Positions 32,971 through 42,823 of a stretch of 64,000 nucleotides of DNA are shown here, piece after piece; position 1 is the first letter of the stretch; each line of letters begins with the position of its first letter. The translations under genes and the position numbers were made by a program. The stretch covers positions 558,001 through 622,000 of the forward strand of contig CAVWFT010000001.1 in assembly GCA_963754445.1 (NCBI GenBank). The letters are read 5' to 3'. A model generated the notes under the pieces. The model was not told where the DNA came from, ran no database searches, and was given only the letters and a program-made list of their open reading frames with translations. Source of the DNA: Bog-473 sp963754445. GTDB lineage: Bacteria; Actinomycetota; Acidimicrobiia; Acidimicrobiales; RAAP-2.

Positions 32971-35900
32971 TCAGTTGGAGCCGAAGGCGATGCCGGCGGT
33001 GATGGGCGCGTTGAGCTTGAGGGAGCCCAGCGAGCCTTCGAACGGGGCGTCACCGTAGGTGAAGACCCCGCCGTCGCCGGCGAACTCCCAGTAGCCCTTG
33101 CCGGTCGAGGTGGCCTGCCCGAAGATGATCGGCTCGTTGAGGCTCGACGGCCACCCCATGCCCGAGATGGCGTCGCCGTAGGCGTTCACGTACCCGTTCT
33201 TGGAGAAGACGTAGTACCCCTGGCCCGTGGGCGTCGTGGCCAGTGAGACGACGGGGCTCGTCAGGCCGTGCGGACCGCCCAGGTAGGGCGCGTTGCCGAA
33301 CCCGTAGACGGCGCCGTCCGCTCCGATGAGCCAATAGCCCGCCGCGTCGGGGTTCGAACCCTCGCCGAAGGGATAGGAGATGGCTCCCTCGACGGGTGCG
33401 TTGGGCGTCACGTGGAGGCCGGGCAGCGAACCCTCGTAGACGGCGTCACCGAAGTCGAAGACGCCCCCGTCGGCCGCGAACATGCGGTAGCCGTGCCCGT
33501 CGGGCGTCGCCTCGGCGGACACGACCGGGCCGTTGAGCTTCTGTCCCGGGGCGAGCACCCCGGGCACCGAGCCGTAGAAGGTGGCGTCACCGAAGCAGAA
33601 CACACCCCCGTCGGCCGCGAAGAGCCAGTAGCCGCCGTGGTCCGGCGTGTCCGCCATGGCCACGATGGGCTCGTTGAGGCTCTGGCCGGGCCGCAGCGCA
33701 CCGGGCACCGATCCGTAGAACTTGGCCCCGCCGAAGGAGAAGACCCCTCCGTCGGATGCCGCCTCCCAGTAACCGGGCTGGATGTAGGTGAACTGGACGG
33801 GGGAGAGGGCGGAACCTCCCGGGGTGGTGACGACCACGGGCACGGTGCCCGAGCCGGCAGGCTCGTCGACGGTCAGCGTCGTGCAGTCCGCCGAGACCGA
33901 CGTCACCGTGGCCGGGGTGCTGCCGAAGAAGACGTGCGTGACGCCGCAGAGGTTGGTGCCCTTGATGGTGACCGGCTCGCCGCCGCTGTGCGGCCCGCTG
34001 GTGGGACTAATGCCGGTCAGCGACGGTGCGATCACGTAGGTGTAGTGCTGGGCGGCCGTGGCCGGACCCCCGCCGGCGTCGGCGACCGTGACGCTGACCG
34101 CACCGGTGCCGGGCGAGGCCAGTGGGCTGGCCGGCGTGACCGCCGTGATCTTGGTGGTGCTGACGACCTTGACGCCAGTCGCCGGGCGCCCGCCGAAGGC
34201 CACGGCCGTCGCCGGGTCGCCCGGAGCGAAGCCGGATCCGGTGATGGTCACCGTGGTGCCGCCGGGCACCGGACCCTGGGTCGGGTTGAGGCCGTTGGGA
34301 CCGACGACCGGTGCCGATTCGAAGGTGAAGGGTTCCGCCGCCTCGGCCGTGCCGCCGGCGGCGGTGACGCACACGAGGGCGGGGCCATCCGCGTGCACCG
34401 GGGTGGTCACCCGGGCCGAGCCGTCGCTGATCGCGGTGACCGCGCTGCCGGCAGTGCCCCCGCTGGCACCACCCGAGGTGCACGTGCCTCCGAAGGCGAC
34501 GGCGGAGATGCCGGTCAGGCCACTGCCGCTGAGGGTGACCACCGAGCCCCCGTGGTCGGGACCGAAGGCCGGGCTGAGACCGGTCGTCCCGATGACGGGC
34601 GGGGCCACGTAGGTGAACGACTGTGGACCGGACTGTCCCCCGACGTCGGAGACGACGACGTTGGCCGCACCGGACACGCCGGCCGGATCGACCGCCGTGA
34701 TCTCGGACGCGTTCACGTACGTGACATCGGAGGCCTCGTTGCCGGCGAAGGTCACGATCGTCGTGCCCAGGTTGGTGAAGTTTGTGCCGAAGATCTCGAC
34801 GGTGGTGCCCCCGGCGGTCGGACCCTGGGCCGGCACGAGCCCGCCGGAAGAGTTGATCGTCGGCGCTGCGATGTAGTCGAAGGGCTCGGCGTTCGAGGTG
34901 CCTCCGCCATCATGCACCGAGACGTTCACGGCGCCGGCCCCGGTCGTGCTGGGCGGCGAGTCGACCGTCAGTGAGGTGCCGTCGGGTGCCACCACGACCC
35001 CGGTGCCGGCATTGGTGCCGAAGGCCACCGTTGCGTCAGGCCCGAATCCGGTCCCCGTGATGGTGACGGAGGTGCCACCGCTGGTCGCCCCGAACGCGGG
35101 CGACAGGCCGCCGGTACCCGAGGGCACGATGGCCGGAGTCGTCTCGTAGGTGTACTCGTCGGCCACGACGGCCGGGCTGGTCTGACTCGACGCGGTGACG
35201 GTCACGTCGACCGTCCCTGCCGCGTGCGAGGGAGCAGTTGCGGTCAGGGAGGTCGACGAGACGAACGTCACGTCGGAGGATGGATTCGCGGTGCCGAAGT
35301 CGACGACCGAGCTGACGGTGAAACCGGTACCGGTGATGGTGATGGGGTTCACCCCGCTGCCGCCGGTGCTTCCGTAGTGCGACGAGAGCGCCGTGACGGT
35401 GACCGAACCAGGGGCGACGTAGTCGAATGACTCGGCGTTGGAGGTGCCGCCGGCATCGGAGACCGTCACGTTCACGTTGCCCGCTCCGGTGGTCGATGCG
35501 GGGGCGTCGACGGTGAGGGATGTGCCCCCGGCACCGACGACGACGTTGGTGCCGGGGTTGGTCCCGAATGCCACGGTCGAGTCCGTCCCGAAGTCGGTGC
35601 CCGTGATGGTGACGACCGTGCCGCCAGAGGTCGGGCCCGAGGTGGGGTCGAGGCCGGCGTTGCCCGGACCGGTAAGGCCCGGTGCGACCTCATAGGTGAA
35701 GTCGTTGCTCGGGCCGTTGCTGGCCGGTCCGGTTCCCCATGTGTTCGCCACGGTGACGGGGACCGCGGTGTTAGTGGTGATGGCCGAGTCCGCCGGGCTC
35801 GTCGCGGTCAGCACGGTCGCGCTGACGACGTGCACGTTGGTGGCTGCGATGCCGCCGAAATCGACGGCGGAGGTCGGAACGAAGCCCGTCCCGTCGATCG

Positions 35901-36681
35901 TGACCGTGGTGCCGCCGGCCGCGGGACCCACCTGCGGGCTCAGGCCCGACACGGTCGGGACGGCCTCGATATCGGTGCCGGTGGCCTGACAGGAGGCGCC
36001 TGCGACGTCGATGACGGCGCCGCTGTCGAGGCCGGTCAGCACCGTGACCCGGAGGCCGACCACGTCGAGGGAGGTGCCGGAGAAGGAAGGCCGGTCCTGG
36101 GCGCTCTGCGCGTTCACCGTGATGCTGACCAGGCCGGAGAGCACCCCGAGCTGCGAGGCATTGAGCCCGAAGTTGGCCGGGATGGTCGAGGGGAGGGAGA
36201 CCGTCGAGCCGCCGATCTTGAGCGAGGCCACGGTGGTGGCGCCCACGGAACCGCTCGCCGAAGAGGTGCAGCTGGCGTCGACGGCACCGACCGAGAGCAG
36301 GCTGCCCAGTCCGAGGTTCACCGCGGCCACGTTCTGGACCGTCGAGGCGGCACTGATCGTCTCGTTGGCATCGGAGAAATTGGTCGACGACGCGCTGGTG
36401 TCGAGGGTTCCGCTCGAGAGGACGCCGAGCACGTTCAGCGACGGGTCCGAGAGGCTCGACCCGCTGCCGTCAACCCCGAGCGTGACCGATGGCGTCGGGG
36501 CGAGCAGGGTGGATCCGCCGAGCGTCACACTGGCTCCGTAGGCGTTCGACGTGCCGGTGTCCGAACCCGCGGCAGCGGCTGGTGGTGGCGATCCCACCAG
36601 CACGCTGGTCGCGGTGGCGCCCGCCGAAGCCAGCACGATGGTGATTGCCAGGAATGCGTTCCTGGCCCGGCAGGTCGACAT
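32971..36681 (-). CDS. Large secreted IPT/TIG-repeat protein with C-terminal propeller-like repeats
   Basis: A 1236-aa exported protein. Signal peptide at 1-38 (NAFLAITIVLASAGATATS ... PAAAA). Residues about 40-235 resemble the actinobacterial choice-of-anchor P type region (AYGASVTLGGSTLLAPTPSV). Eight IPT/TIG domains follow, each opening with G-L-x-P-x-x-G-P-x-x-GG-T-x-V-T-I-x-G-T-x-F, from about 236 to 960. The last ~275 residues contain six repeats of the form YW-x-x-A-x-DGGVF-x-FGDA-x-F-x-GS separated by about 45 residues, suggesting a beta-propeller. ATG 36681 has a GGAAAGGG ribosome-binding site. Probably a cell-surface or adhesive protein; partner unknown. Confidence 0.9.
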   Translation of the reverse strand: MSTCRARNAFLAITIVLASAGATATSVLVGSPPPAAAAGSDTGTSNAYGASVTLGGSTLLAPTPSVTLGVDGSGSSLSDPSLNVLGVLSSGTLDTSASSTNFSDANETISAASTVQNVAAVNLGLGSLLSVGAVDASCTSSASGSVGATTVASLKIGGSTVSLPSTIPANFGLNASQLGVLSGLVSITVNAQSAQDRPSFSGTSLDVVGLRVTVLTGLDSGAVIDVAGASCQATGTDIEAVPTVSGLSPQVGPAAGGTTVTIDGTGFVPTSAVDFGGIAATNVHVVSATVLTATSPADSAITTNTAVPVTVANTWGTGPASNGPSNDFTYEVAPGLTGPGNAGLDPTSGPTSGGTVVTITGTDFGTDSTVAFGTNPGTNVVVGAGGTSLTVDAPASTTGAGNVNVTVSDAGGTSNAESFDYVAPGSVTVTALSSHYGSTGGSGVNPITITGTGFTVSSVVDFGTANPSSDVTFVSSTSLTATAPSHAAGTVDVTVTASSQTSPAVVADEYTYETTPAIVPSGTGGLSPAFGATSGGTSVTITGTGFGPDATVAFGTNAGTGVVVAPDGTSLTVDSPPSTTGAGAVNVSVHDGGGTSNAEPFDYIAAPTINSSGGLVPAQGPTAGGTTVEIFGTNFTNLGTTIVTFAGNEASDVTYVNASEITAVDPAGVSGAANVVVSDVGGQSGPQSFTYVAPPVIGTTGLSPAFGPDHGGSVVTLSGSGLTGISAVAFGGTCTSGGASGGTAGSAVTAISDGSARVTTPVHADGPALVCVTAAGGTAEAAEPFTFESAPVVGPNGLNPTQGPVPGGTTVTITGSGFAPGDPATAVAFGGRPATGVKVVSTTKITAVTPASPLASPGTGAVSVTVADAGGGPATAAQHYTYVIAPSLTGISPTSGPHSGGEPVTIKGTNLCGVTHVFFGSTPATVTSVSADCTTLTVDEPAGSGTVPVVVTTPGGSALSPVQFTYIQPGYWEAASDGGVFSFGGAKFYGSVPGALRPGQSLNEPIVAMADTPDHGGYWLFAADGGVFCFGDATFYGSVPGVLAPGQKLNGPVVSAEATPDGHGYRMFAADGGVFDFGDAVYEGSLPGLHVTPNAPVEGAISYPFGEGSNPDAAGYWLIGADGAVYGFGNAPYLGGPHGLTSPVVSLATTPTGQGYYVFSKNGYVNAYGDAISGMGWPSSLNEPIIFGQATSTGKGYWEFAGDGGVFTYGDAPFEGSLGSLKLNAPITAGIAFGSN

Positions 36682-36837
36682 GGCCAACCAACCCTTTCCT
36701 CGGTCCCGGCGTGAGCCAGAAGTGGTCCCAACGAGGTGCCGCATGGAAGCGGGCCTCGGTGAGCGCATCGGCGTGCCCCGAGCCCGGTTGAGGCTGGGTT
36801 GGATCCGGAGACGGAAAAGTGACTTGTGACGTTCCGT

Positions 36838-36851
36838 ATGACCAAAGTCAT
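36838..36851 (+). promoter_or_regulatory. Inverted-repeat operator candidate, site 1 (ATGACCAAAGTCAT)
   Basis: A perfect inverted repeat: ATGAC and GTCAT around a CAAA centre. The location, 157 bp upstream of the IPT protein start and within the AT-richer patch, suits a regulator-binding site. The same element recurs 66 bp away. Confidence 0.5.
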
Positions 36852-36903
36852 AAAAGCGGGGACGAGAGTGGCAAGGACAAGTGATCCGTGCCTGCGTCGG
36901 CTC

Positions 36904-36917
36904 ATGACGAAAGTCAC
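36904..36917 (+). promoter_or_regulatory. Inverted-repeat operator candidate, site 2 (ATGACGAAAGTCAC)
   Basis: Differs from site 1 at two of 14 positions and keeps the ATGAC-N4-GTCA symmetry. The 66-bp centre-to-centre spacing is about six helical turns, placing both sites on the same face of the DNA. Confidence 0.45.
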
Positions 36918-37062
36918 TACTCCCCGGCGGGCGCGACACCGGCCCACTCGGGCCGCGATGGTGATTCGGAACGCGGGTCACCGGGACCCCGTCGAGTCGT
37001 ACCGACCGCGTCGGCACGACGCACCCGCCGCGGCTCCGAGAACCACCCGTCGGCCCCGGTCC

Positions 37063-37068
37063 TAAGCT
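37063..37068 (+). promoter_or_regulatory. Putative -10 element (TAAGCT) of fumC
   Basis: TAAGCT is followed by 8 bases and GTG 37077. There is no Shine-Dalgarno. Same leaderless pattern as ffh. Confidence 0.4.
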
Positions 37069-37076
37069 GGTCCACT

Positions 37077-38461
<1,385 letters not shown>

Positions 38462-38465
<4 letters not shown>

Positions 38466-38776
38466 GCCCCCGGGAGCCCCGCCTCGGCCACGACGAGATC
38501 GATCGCGAGCTCGCCGAGCAGCACATCGGCTGGCGCCGCCAGGGCGACGAGTTGCGGACCACGGTCACGCTGCACGACTTCGCCGGCGCCCTGGCTTTCG
38601 TCAATGCGGTCGGGGCCGCGGCCGAGGCGGCCAACCACCATCCCGACATCGACATCCGCTGGAACACGGTGCATCTCGTGCTCACCACGCACGACGCGGG
38701 GGGTCTGACCCTGCTCGACCTGGCCCTGGCCGGGGCCATCGACCGCCTGCGCCCCGACGGGCGCGAGGACGACTAA
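38462..38776 (+). CDS. phhB: 4a-hydroxytetrahydrobiopterin dehydratase
   Basis: A 104-aa pterin-4a-carbinolamine dehydratase (PCD/DCoH family). GTG 38462 overlaps the fumC stop. The active-site signature EAANHHPDIDIRWNTVHLVL contains the E-x-x-N-H-H-P core, and GDELRTTVTLHDFAGALAFV is the N-terminal half. No pterin-dependent hydroxylase is next to it, so the real substrate here is uncertain; in actinobacteria PCD-like genes are also seen near molybdopterin or TCA genes. The stop overlaps the stop of the convergent phosphatase by 4 bp. Confidence 0.9.
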
Positions 38777-39531
38777 GAGCTCGCGGCTACCGGCTCGAGG
38801 AGCCCGGCCGACAACGCCGAGACGGTGGTCTGCTCGACGCCGATGTCGGCGACGTAGCGCTCCACCGAGCCGTAGTGCTCGTGCAGGTAGGAGAGCAGCG
38901 TGCGCATCTTGGCCGGCTCGGCCGAGAACACGCCCTGAATGCTGTTGAGCATCTCGGCCGAGTCGGGGTACTTGGCGATGATCTTCTCCTTCAACCGACC
39001 CATGGCCTCCTGGCTCAGGGCGTAGTCCTCCACGACGGTGTCCTCGGGGACCCCGAGCAGGGAGAGCAGCAGGGCCGAGAGCAGTCCGGTGCGGTCCTTG
39101 CCGGCGGTGCAGTGGAACACGGCGGGCAGGGCGTCGGGACCGCCCAGGACCTCGAGGGCGGCGCGGATCTGCTCGCCGGCGTGGTCGAGCATCTCGAGGT
39201 ACTGACCCTCGAGCAGGTCGGGGCGACGGTCGAATTCCTCGGGGTCGGGGATGGAGTCGATGAAGGGGAAGTGGTGGTACACCACCGGATGGGCCGTCAC
39301 GTCGAACTGGCCCCGCTCGAGCTCGTAGGGGGCCCGCAGGTCGATCACGGTCTTGATGCCGATGTCGCGCAGGATCTCGAAGTCGCCCTCGGTCAGCTCA
39401 CCGAGGCCGTCGGCCCGGAAGAGCCGGCGCCACCGGGTCTCGGTCGCACCCCCGTGGGTGGCGTAGCCGCCGAGGTCGCGGAAGTTCACCGCTCCCTCGA
39501 GCACGATGCGCCGGGCGAACGTGTCGCTCAC
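38773..39531 (-). CDS. Tyrosine/dual-specificity protein phosphatase (IphP-like)
   Basis: A 252-aa cysteine phosphatase. The P-loop VFHCTAGKDRTGLLSALLL near residue 130 is the C-x5-R signature (HCTAGKDR), preceded by the typical N-terminus ARRIVLEGAVNFRDLGGYAT and the acid loop (FDVTAHPVVYHHFPFIDSIPD, read as two halves). GTG 39531 overlaps the pspAB stop by four bases, so it is the last gene of the pspA-htpX-pspAB operon. The class hydrolyses phosphotyrosine, phosphoserine or phosphoinositides; the substrate in this stress operon is unknown. No signal peptide. Confidence 0.93.
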   Translation of the reverse strand: MSDTFARRIVLEGAVNFRDLGGYATHGGATETRWRRLFRADGLGELTEGDFEILRDIGIKTVIDLRAPYELERGQFDVTAHPVVYHHFPFIDSIPDPEEFDRRPDLLEGQYLEMLDHAGEQIRAALEVLGGPDALPAVFHCTAGKDRTGLLSALLLSLLGVPEDTVVEDYALSQEAMGRLKEKIIAKYPDSAEMLNSIQGVFSAEPAKMRTLLSYLHEHYGSVERYVADIGVEQTTVSALSAGLLEPVAASS

Positions 39532-40103
39532 GAGACGGGCATGTCCCACATCGGGAACCAACGGGTCAGGTCCTGTTCCACGGGAAGATCCGATCCCACC
39601 ATGGTGCGGATGCGCAACTCGAGCTCGGTGTCGCGTCGCTCCTTCGATGCATCCTCGGGAGCGAAGGGGTAGAAGGTCCCCCGCTTGAACAGGTAGACGA
39701 GCCGGAAGGGCTTGGCGTCGGCACCCGCGTCGGCCCCCGGGACGAAACCGAAGGCGGAGGCCAGCAGCTGCGGTCCCCAGCCGTTGTCCTGCAGCGTCGA
39801 GTTGGCCATGTGGACCTTGGTCACCAGCTCTTCGAGGTCGGGGTCGTCGAGCAGCAGCCAGCCGTAGTCGAAGGAGTCGACCGCCTGGGTGAAGCTGTCG
39901 TCGCCGACGAGCTCGGCCACTTCCCTCTGGGCGTCGGCCGCCGCCTGTCCGGCCGGTGGTTTCCAGCACACGCCGGCGTGGCCCGAGGTCACCAGCCCAC
40001 CGGCGCTCTGCAGGGTCAGCGCCGCCGTGGGCAGGGCGAAGAGTGCGTCCAGATTGGCCCGAACGGGCTTGGACCGTCCGAGAATGGTGTCGAAGAGCCC
40101 CAC
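39528..40103 (-). CDS. pspAB: PspA-associated protein PspAB
   Basis: A 191-aa protein of the PspAB family, found beside PspA and HtpX in actinobacteria and archaea. GTG 40103 gives the family start VGLFDTILGRSKPVRANLDAL followed by FALPTAALTLQ. The second conserved block is STLQDNGWGPQLLASAFGF and the third is LVYLFKRGTFYPFAPE. No catalytic motif is seen; PspAB probably assists or controls PspA or HtpX at the membrane. It follows htpX with a 28-bp gap and is coupled to the phosphatase. Confidence 0.9.
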   Translation of the reverse strand: MGLFDTILGRSKPVRANLDALFALPTAALTLQSAGGLVTSGHAGVCWKPPAGQAAADAQREVAELVGDDSFTQAVDSFDYGWLLLDDPDLEELVTKVHMANSTLQDNGWGPQLLASAFGFVPGADAGADAKPFRLVYLFKRGTFYPFAPEDASKERRDTELELRIRTMVGSDLPVEQDLTRWFPMWDMPVS

Positions 40104-40131
40104 GAAGCGGCCGAACGAGGCTCGGGCTCGG

Positions 40132-41073
40132 TCAGCTGGCCTGGCCGAGCTGGCGCTCGAGCGAGTCCAACTGGGCCAGGCGCTTCTCGAGCGTGGGGTG
40201 CGTGCGGAACAGGTTGCCGAAGCTGAACCCGCCGCCCTGCCCCTGGGCGGCGCCATTGGCCACGGCCGGGGTGAAGAAGAATGCGTTGAACGGCTCGGCG
40301 GCGCGCAGGTCCTTGGTCGGGATCCGGCCCATCTCACCGGAGATCTTGACCAGGGCCGAGGCCAGGAGCGAGGGCCGGCCGATGAGCAAGGCGCCCGAAC
40401 GGTCGGCGGCCAGCTCCCGGTAGCGCGAGAGCGCCATGGTCAAGAGGAAGCTCACGAAGTACACGACGACCGAGACCAGCAGGACGATCATCTCGATCCC
40501 GGCCTGGTTCTGGTTGTTGTTGTTGCCCCGGCCGCCGCCGAACATCTCGGAATAGAACATGACCCGGGTGAGGAGGCCGGCGATCATGCCGAGTCCGCTG
40601 GCGATGGTCATCACCGCGACGTCGCGATGGGCCACGTGCGACAGCTCGTGCGAGAGCACCGCTTCGATCTCGGGCTCGTCGAGCCGGCGCAGCAGGCCCG
40701 AGGTCACGCACACGACGGAGGACTTGGGGCTGCGGCCGGTGGCGAAGGCGTTGGGGATGTCCGTGGTGGCGATGCCGACCTTGGGCTTGGGCATGTCGGC
40801 CAGGGCGCACAGCCGGTCGACCACGCCGTGCAGCTCGGGGGCCTGCTCGGGCGTCACCTCCTTGGCGTGCATGGCGTACATGGCGATCTTGGCGCTGAAC
40901 CAGTACTGGCAGAACAGCAGTGCAAAGGCGATGACGAGGACGAAGGCGAACGAGAGACCGACCGCGATGAGGACACCGACCACCAGCCCGTAGAGCAGGA
41001 CGAGCAAGAAGCCCGTCAGCAGCATCCGGGTGGTGAGGCCCTTGTCCGGCTTGATGTTGCGGGAGATGGCCAT
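40132..41073 (-). CDS. htpX: Membrane metalloprotease HtpX
   Basis: A 313-aa M48 zinc protease that removes damaged membrane proteins. ATG 41073 overlaps the pspA stop. Two N-terminal helices (about 20-60, LLTGFLLVLLYGLVVGVLI and LSFAFVLVIAFALLF) precede the domain. The zinc motif HELSHVAHRDVAVM near residue 136 (HExxH) and third ligand Glu in SRYRELAADRSGALL are intact. A Gly/Asn-rich loop (FGGGRGNNNNQNQAG) lies between helices. Operon with pspA and pspAB fits an envelope-stress response. Confidence 0.96.
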   Translation of the reverse strand: MAISRNIKPDKGLTTRMLLTGFLLVLLYGLVVGVLIAVGLSFAFVLVIAFALLFCQYWFSAKIAMYAMHAKEVTPEQAPELHGVVDRLCALADMPKPKVGIATTDIPNAFATGRSPKSSVVCVTSGLLRRLDEPEIEAVLSHELSHVAHRDVAVMTIASGLGMIAGLLTRVMFYSEMFGGGRGNNNNQNQAGIEMIVLLVSVVVYFVSFLLTMALSRYRELAADRSGALLIGRPSLLASALVKISGEMGRIPTKDLRAAEPFNAFFFTPAVANGAAQGQGGGFSFGNLFRTHPTLEKRLAQLDSLERQLGQAS

Positions 41074-41861
41074 CAGGCTCCGTCGCCCGCCGTTCCCGCC
41101 TCGGAGGCTTCGGCCTCGGCCTGCGGCAGGGCCGCCGGCGCGGCGCCCGCGCCGGCACCACCGGTGCCGATCTCCGCTTTGAGGGCCTCGAGCTCGGTGT
41201 CGACCTGACTCGTCTTCGACACCTTGTCGAGCTCCTTCTGGATGTCGTCCACCGGCGTCGTCAGGTCGTCGAGCGCACCGGAGGCGAGCAGCTCGTCGAT
41301 GGCGCCGGCCCGGGCCTGCATCCCGGCGATCTTGTCCTGGGCCCGCTGCATGGTGGCACCGGCCGACTTGGTCGAGTCCGAGATGCCCGAGATGGCCTCG
41401 CCCACCTTGGTCTGGGCCTCGGCTGCCGTGTAGGAGGCCTTCATGGTCTCCTTCTGGGTGCGGAAGCGCTCGACCCGGATCTGGAGCTCCTGGGAGGTCT
41501 GGACCAGCTTCTGCTCCTGCTCGGTGATCTGGTCGTGCTGGGTCTTGAGCTCGGCCAGCTGCTCGCCCAGGGCGGCCCGACGCGACAGAGCCTCGCGGGC
41601 CAGGTCCTCGTTGCCCTGGGAGAGGGCGGCCTTGGCCTGGCTCTGCAGCTTGTCGGCTTGCTTCTGCAGGCCCTGGGCCTGCAGTTCGATCCGCTTGCGG
41701 GCCGTCGCCACGTCCGCCACGCCCCGGCGGACCTTGGTCAGCTGCTCGACCTGCTTCTCGTAGCTGAGGTCGAGCGTGTCGCGCGGATCCTCCATCTTGT
41801 CCAGGGCCTTGTTGGTCTTGGACCGGAAGATGTCCGCAATGCGGCTGAACGTACCTGCCAT
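41073..41861 (-). CDS. pspA: Phage shock protein A (PspA/IM30 family)
   Basis: A 262-aa ESCRT-III-like membrane-stabilising protein. Helical coiled coil throughout, with the family N-terminus TFSRIADIFRSKTNKALDKM (amphipathic membrane helix), then EDPRDTLDLSYEKQVEQL and long Ala/Glu/Gln/Lys-rich helices. The tail is Ala/Pro-rich and acidic (APAALPQAEAEASEAG). ATG 41861 is the first start of the family-conserved region. It heads the operon pspA-htpX-pspAB-phosphatase, transcribed away from mca. Confidence 0.95.
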   Translation of the reverse strand: MAGTFSRIADIFRSKTNKALDKMEDPRDTLDLSYEKQVEQLTKVRRGVADVATARKRIELQAQGLQKQADKLQSQAKAALSQGNEDLAREALSRRAALGEQLAELKTQHDQITEQEQKLVQTSQELQIRVERFRTQKETMKASYTAAEAQTKVGEAISGISDSTKSAGATMQRAQDKIAGMQARAGAIDELLASGALDDLTTPVDDIQKELDKVSKTSQVDTELEALKAEIGTGGAGAGAAPAALPQAEAEASEAGTAGDGA

Positions 41862-41934
41862 GGCTCCTGAGCATAAGGCCCCACGGGCCGGCGATGGCAC
41901 CGGGCGCCCTACCTGAGCAGACCGCGGGCGCCGG

Positions 41935-41940
41935 TAGTCT
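41935..41940 (+). promoter_or_regulatory. Putative -10 element (TAGTCT) of mca, leaderless type
   Basis: TAGTCT is followed by exactly six bases and GTG 41947. No Shine-Dalgarno is present between them. Confidence 0.45.
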
Positions 41941-41946
41941 CACCAC

Positions 41947-42810
41947 GTGCCCGAGCGACTGTGCCTGCTCAGCGTCCATGCGCATCCCGACGACGAAGCG
42001 TCCAAGGGGGCTCCCACCGTGGCCAGGTACCACGCGGAGGGGGTCCATACCGTCCTGGTCTGCTGCACCGGGGGCGAGGAGGGCGACATCCTCAATCCGG
42101 CCATGGACACGCCGGAGGTGCGGGCCGACATCGGAAACGTCCGCATGGCCGAGCTCAAGGCCTCGACCGAGATCATCGGCTACGACGACACCGTCCTCCT
42201 CGGGTACCGGGACTCGGGCATGCCGGACTCGGAGGCGAACAAGAACCCGGCCTCGTTCGCCCAGGCTCCCCTCGACGAGGCGGTGGGACGACTGGTGGCC
42301 GTCATCCGCCGCGAGCGGCCCCAGGTGATCATCACCTACGGCGACAACCAGACCGAGTACCCGCATCCCGACCACCTGCGGGTCCACGAGATCTCCGTCC
42401 TGGCCTTCGACCAGGCTGGTGATCCCGACCGCTTCGCAGACGCCGGGCCGCCGTTCACGCCTGACAAGCTCTACTACTCGGTCTGGTCGGGGGAGCGCTT
42501 CAAGCAGATGCACGAGAAGTTCGCCGAGCTCGGGATCACGTCGCCCTTCGACGACAAGTGGATGTCACGCATGACGCGCACGGAGCCCTACACCACGACC
42601 ATCGACGTCACGGGGTACACGCAGGTCCGTGGCGATGCGTTGAAGGCGCACGCCACCCAGGTCGACCCGAACTCGCCCTTCTGGTTCGGCCTGCCCCCCG
42701 AGGTGTTGAACGGCATCCATCCCTTCGACGAGTACCGGCTGGCCAAGAGCCGGGTGGGTGCGGTCGACGTGACCGAGGACGATCTCTTCGCTGGGGTGCG
42801 CGCGGACTGA
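41947..42810 (+). CDS. mca: Mycothiol S-conjugate amidase Mca
   Basis: A 287-aa zinc amidase that cleaves mycothiol S-conjugates in electrophile detoxification. The LmbE/MshB-type metal block LLSVHAHPDDEASKGAPTVA gives His and Asp-Asp ligands, and TEYPHPDHLRVHEISV supplies the third His. The CCTGGEEGDILNP and DSGMPDSEANKNPASF segments are Mca-like rather than MshB-like. Mycothiol is the actinobacterial thiol, so this is strong evidence for the lineage. GTG start is set by the -10 element. Confidence 0.92.
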   Translation: MPERLCLLSVHAHPDDEASKGAPTVARYHAEGVHTVLVCCTGGEEGDILNPAMDTPEVRADIGNVRMAELKASTEIIGYDDTVLLGYRDSGMPDSEANKNPASFAQAPLDEAVGRLVAVIRRERPQVIITYGDNQTEYPHPDHLRVHEISVLAFDQAGDPDRFADAGPPFTPDKLYYSVWSGERFKQMHEKFAELGITSPFDDKWMSRMTRTEPYTTTIDVTGYTQVRGDALKAHATQVDPNSPFWFGLPPEVLNGIHPFDEYRLAKSRVGAVDVTEDDLFAGVRAD

Positions 42811-42823
42811 CGCCCGCCGGGCC

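Larger units (their letters stand above)
36682..37076. other. 395-bp divergent intergenic region between the IPT gene and fumC
   Basis: No open frame is supported. It holds two nearly identical ATGAC(C/G)AAAGTCA elements (annotated separately), an AT-richer patch at about 36815-36855 that stands out against the GC-rich background, and a TAAGCT box (37063-37068) 8 bases before fumC. It likely contains both promoters and their control sites. Confidence 0.6.

Noticed and set aside
36700..36900. Possible riboswitch (c-di-GMP or ydaO type) upstream of the IPT protein
   Set aside because: The conserved cores of those classes (for example GGGACGCAAAGC) are missing; only the inverted-repeat operators are supported.
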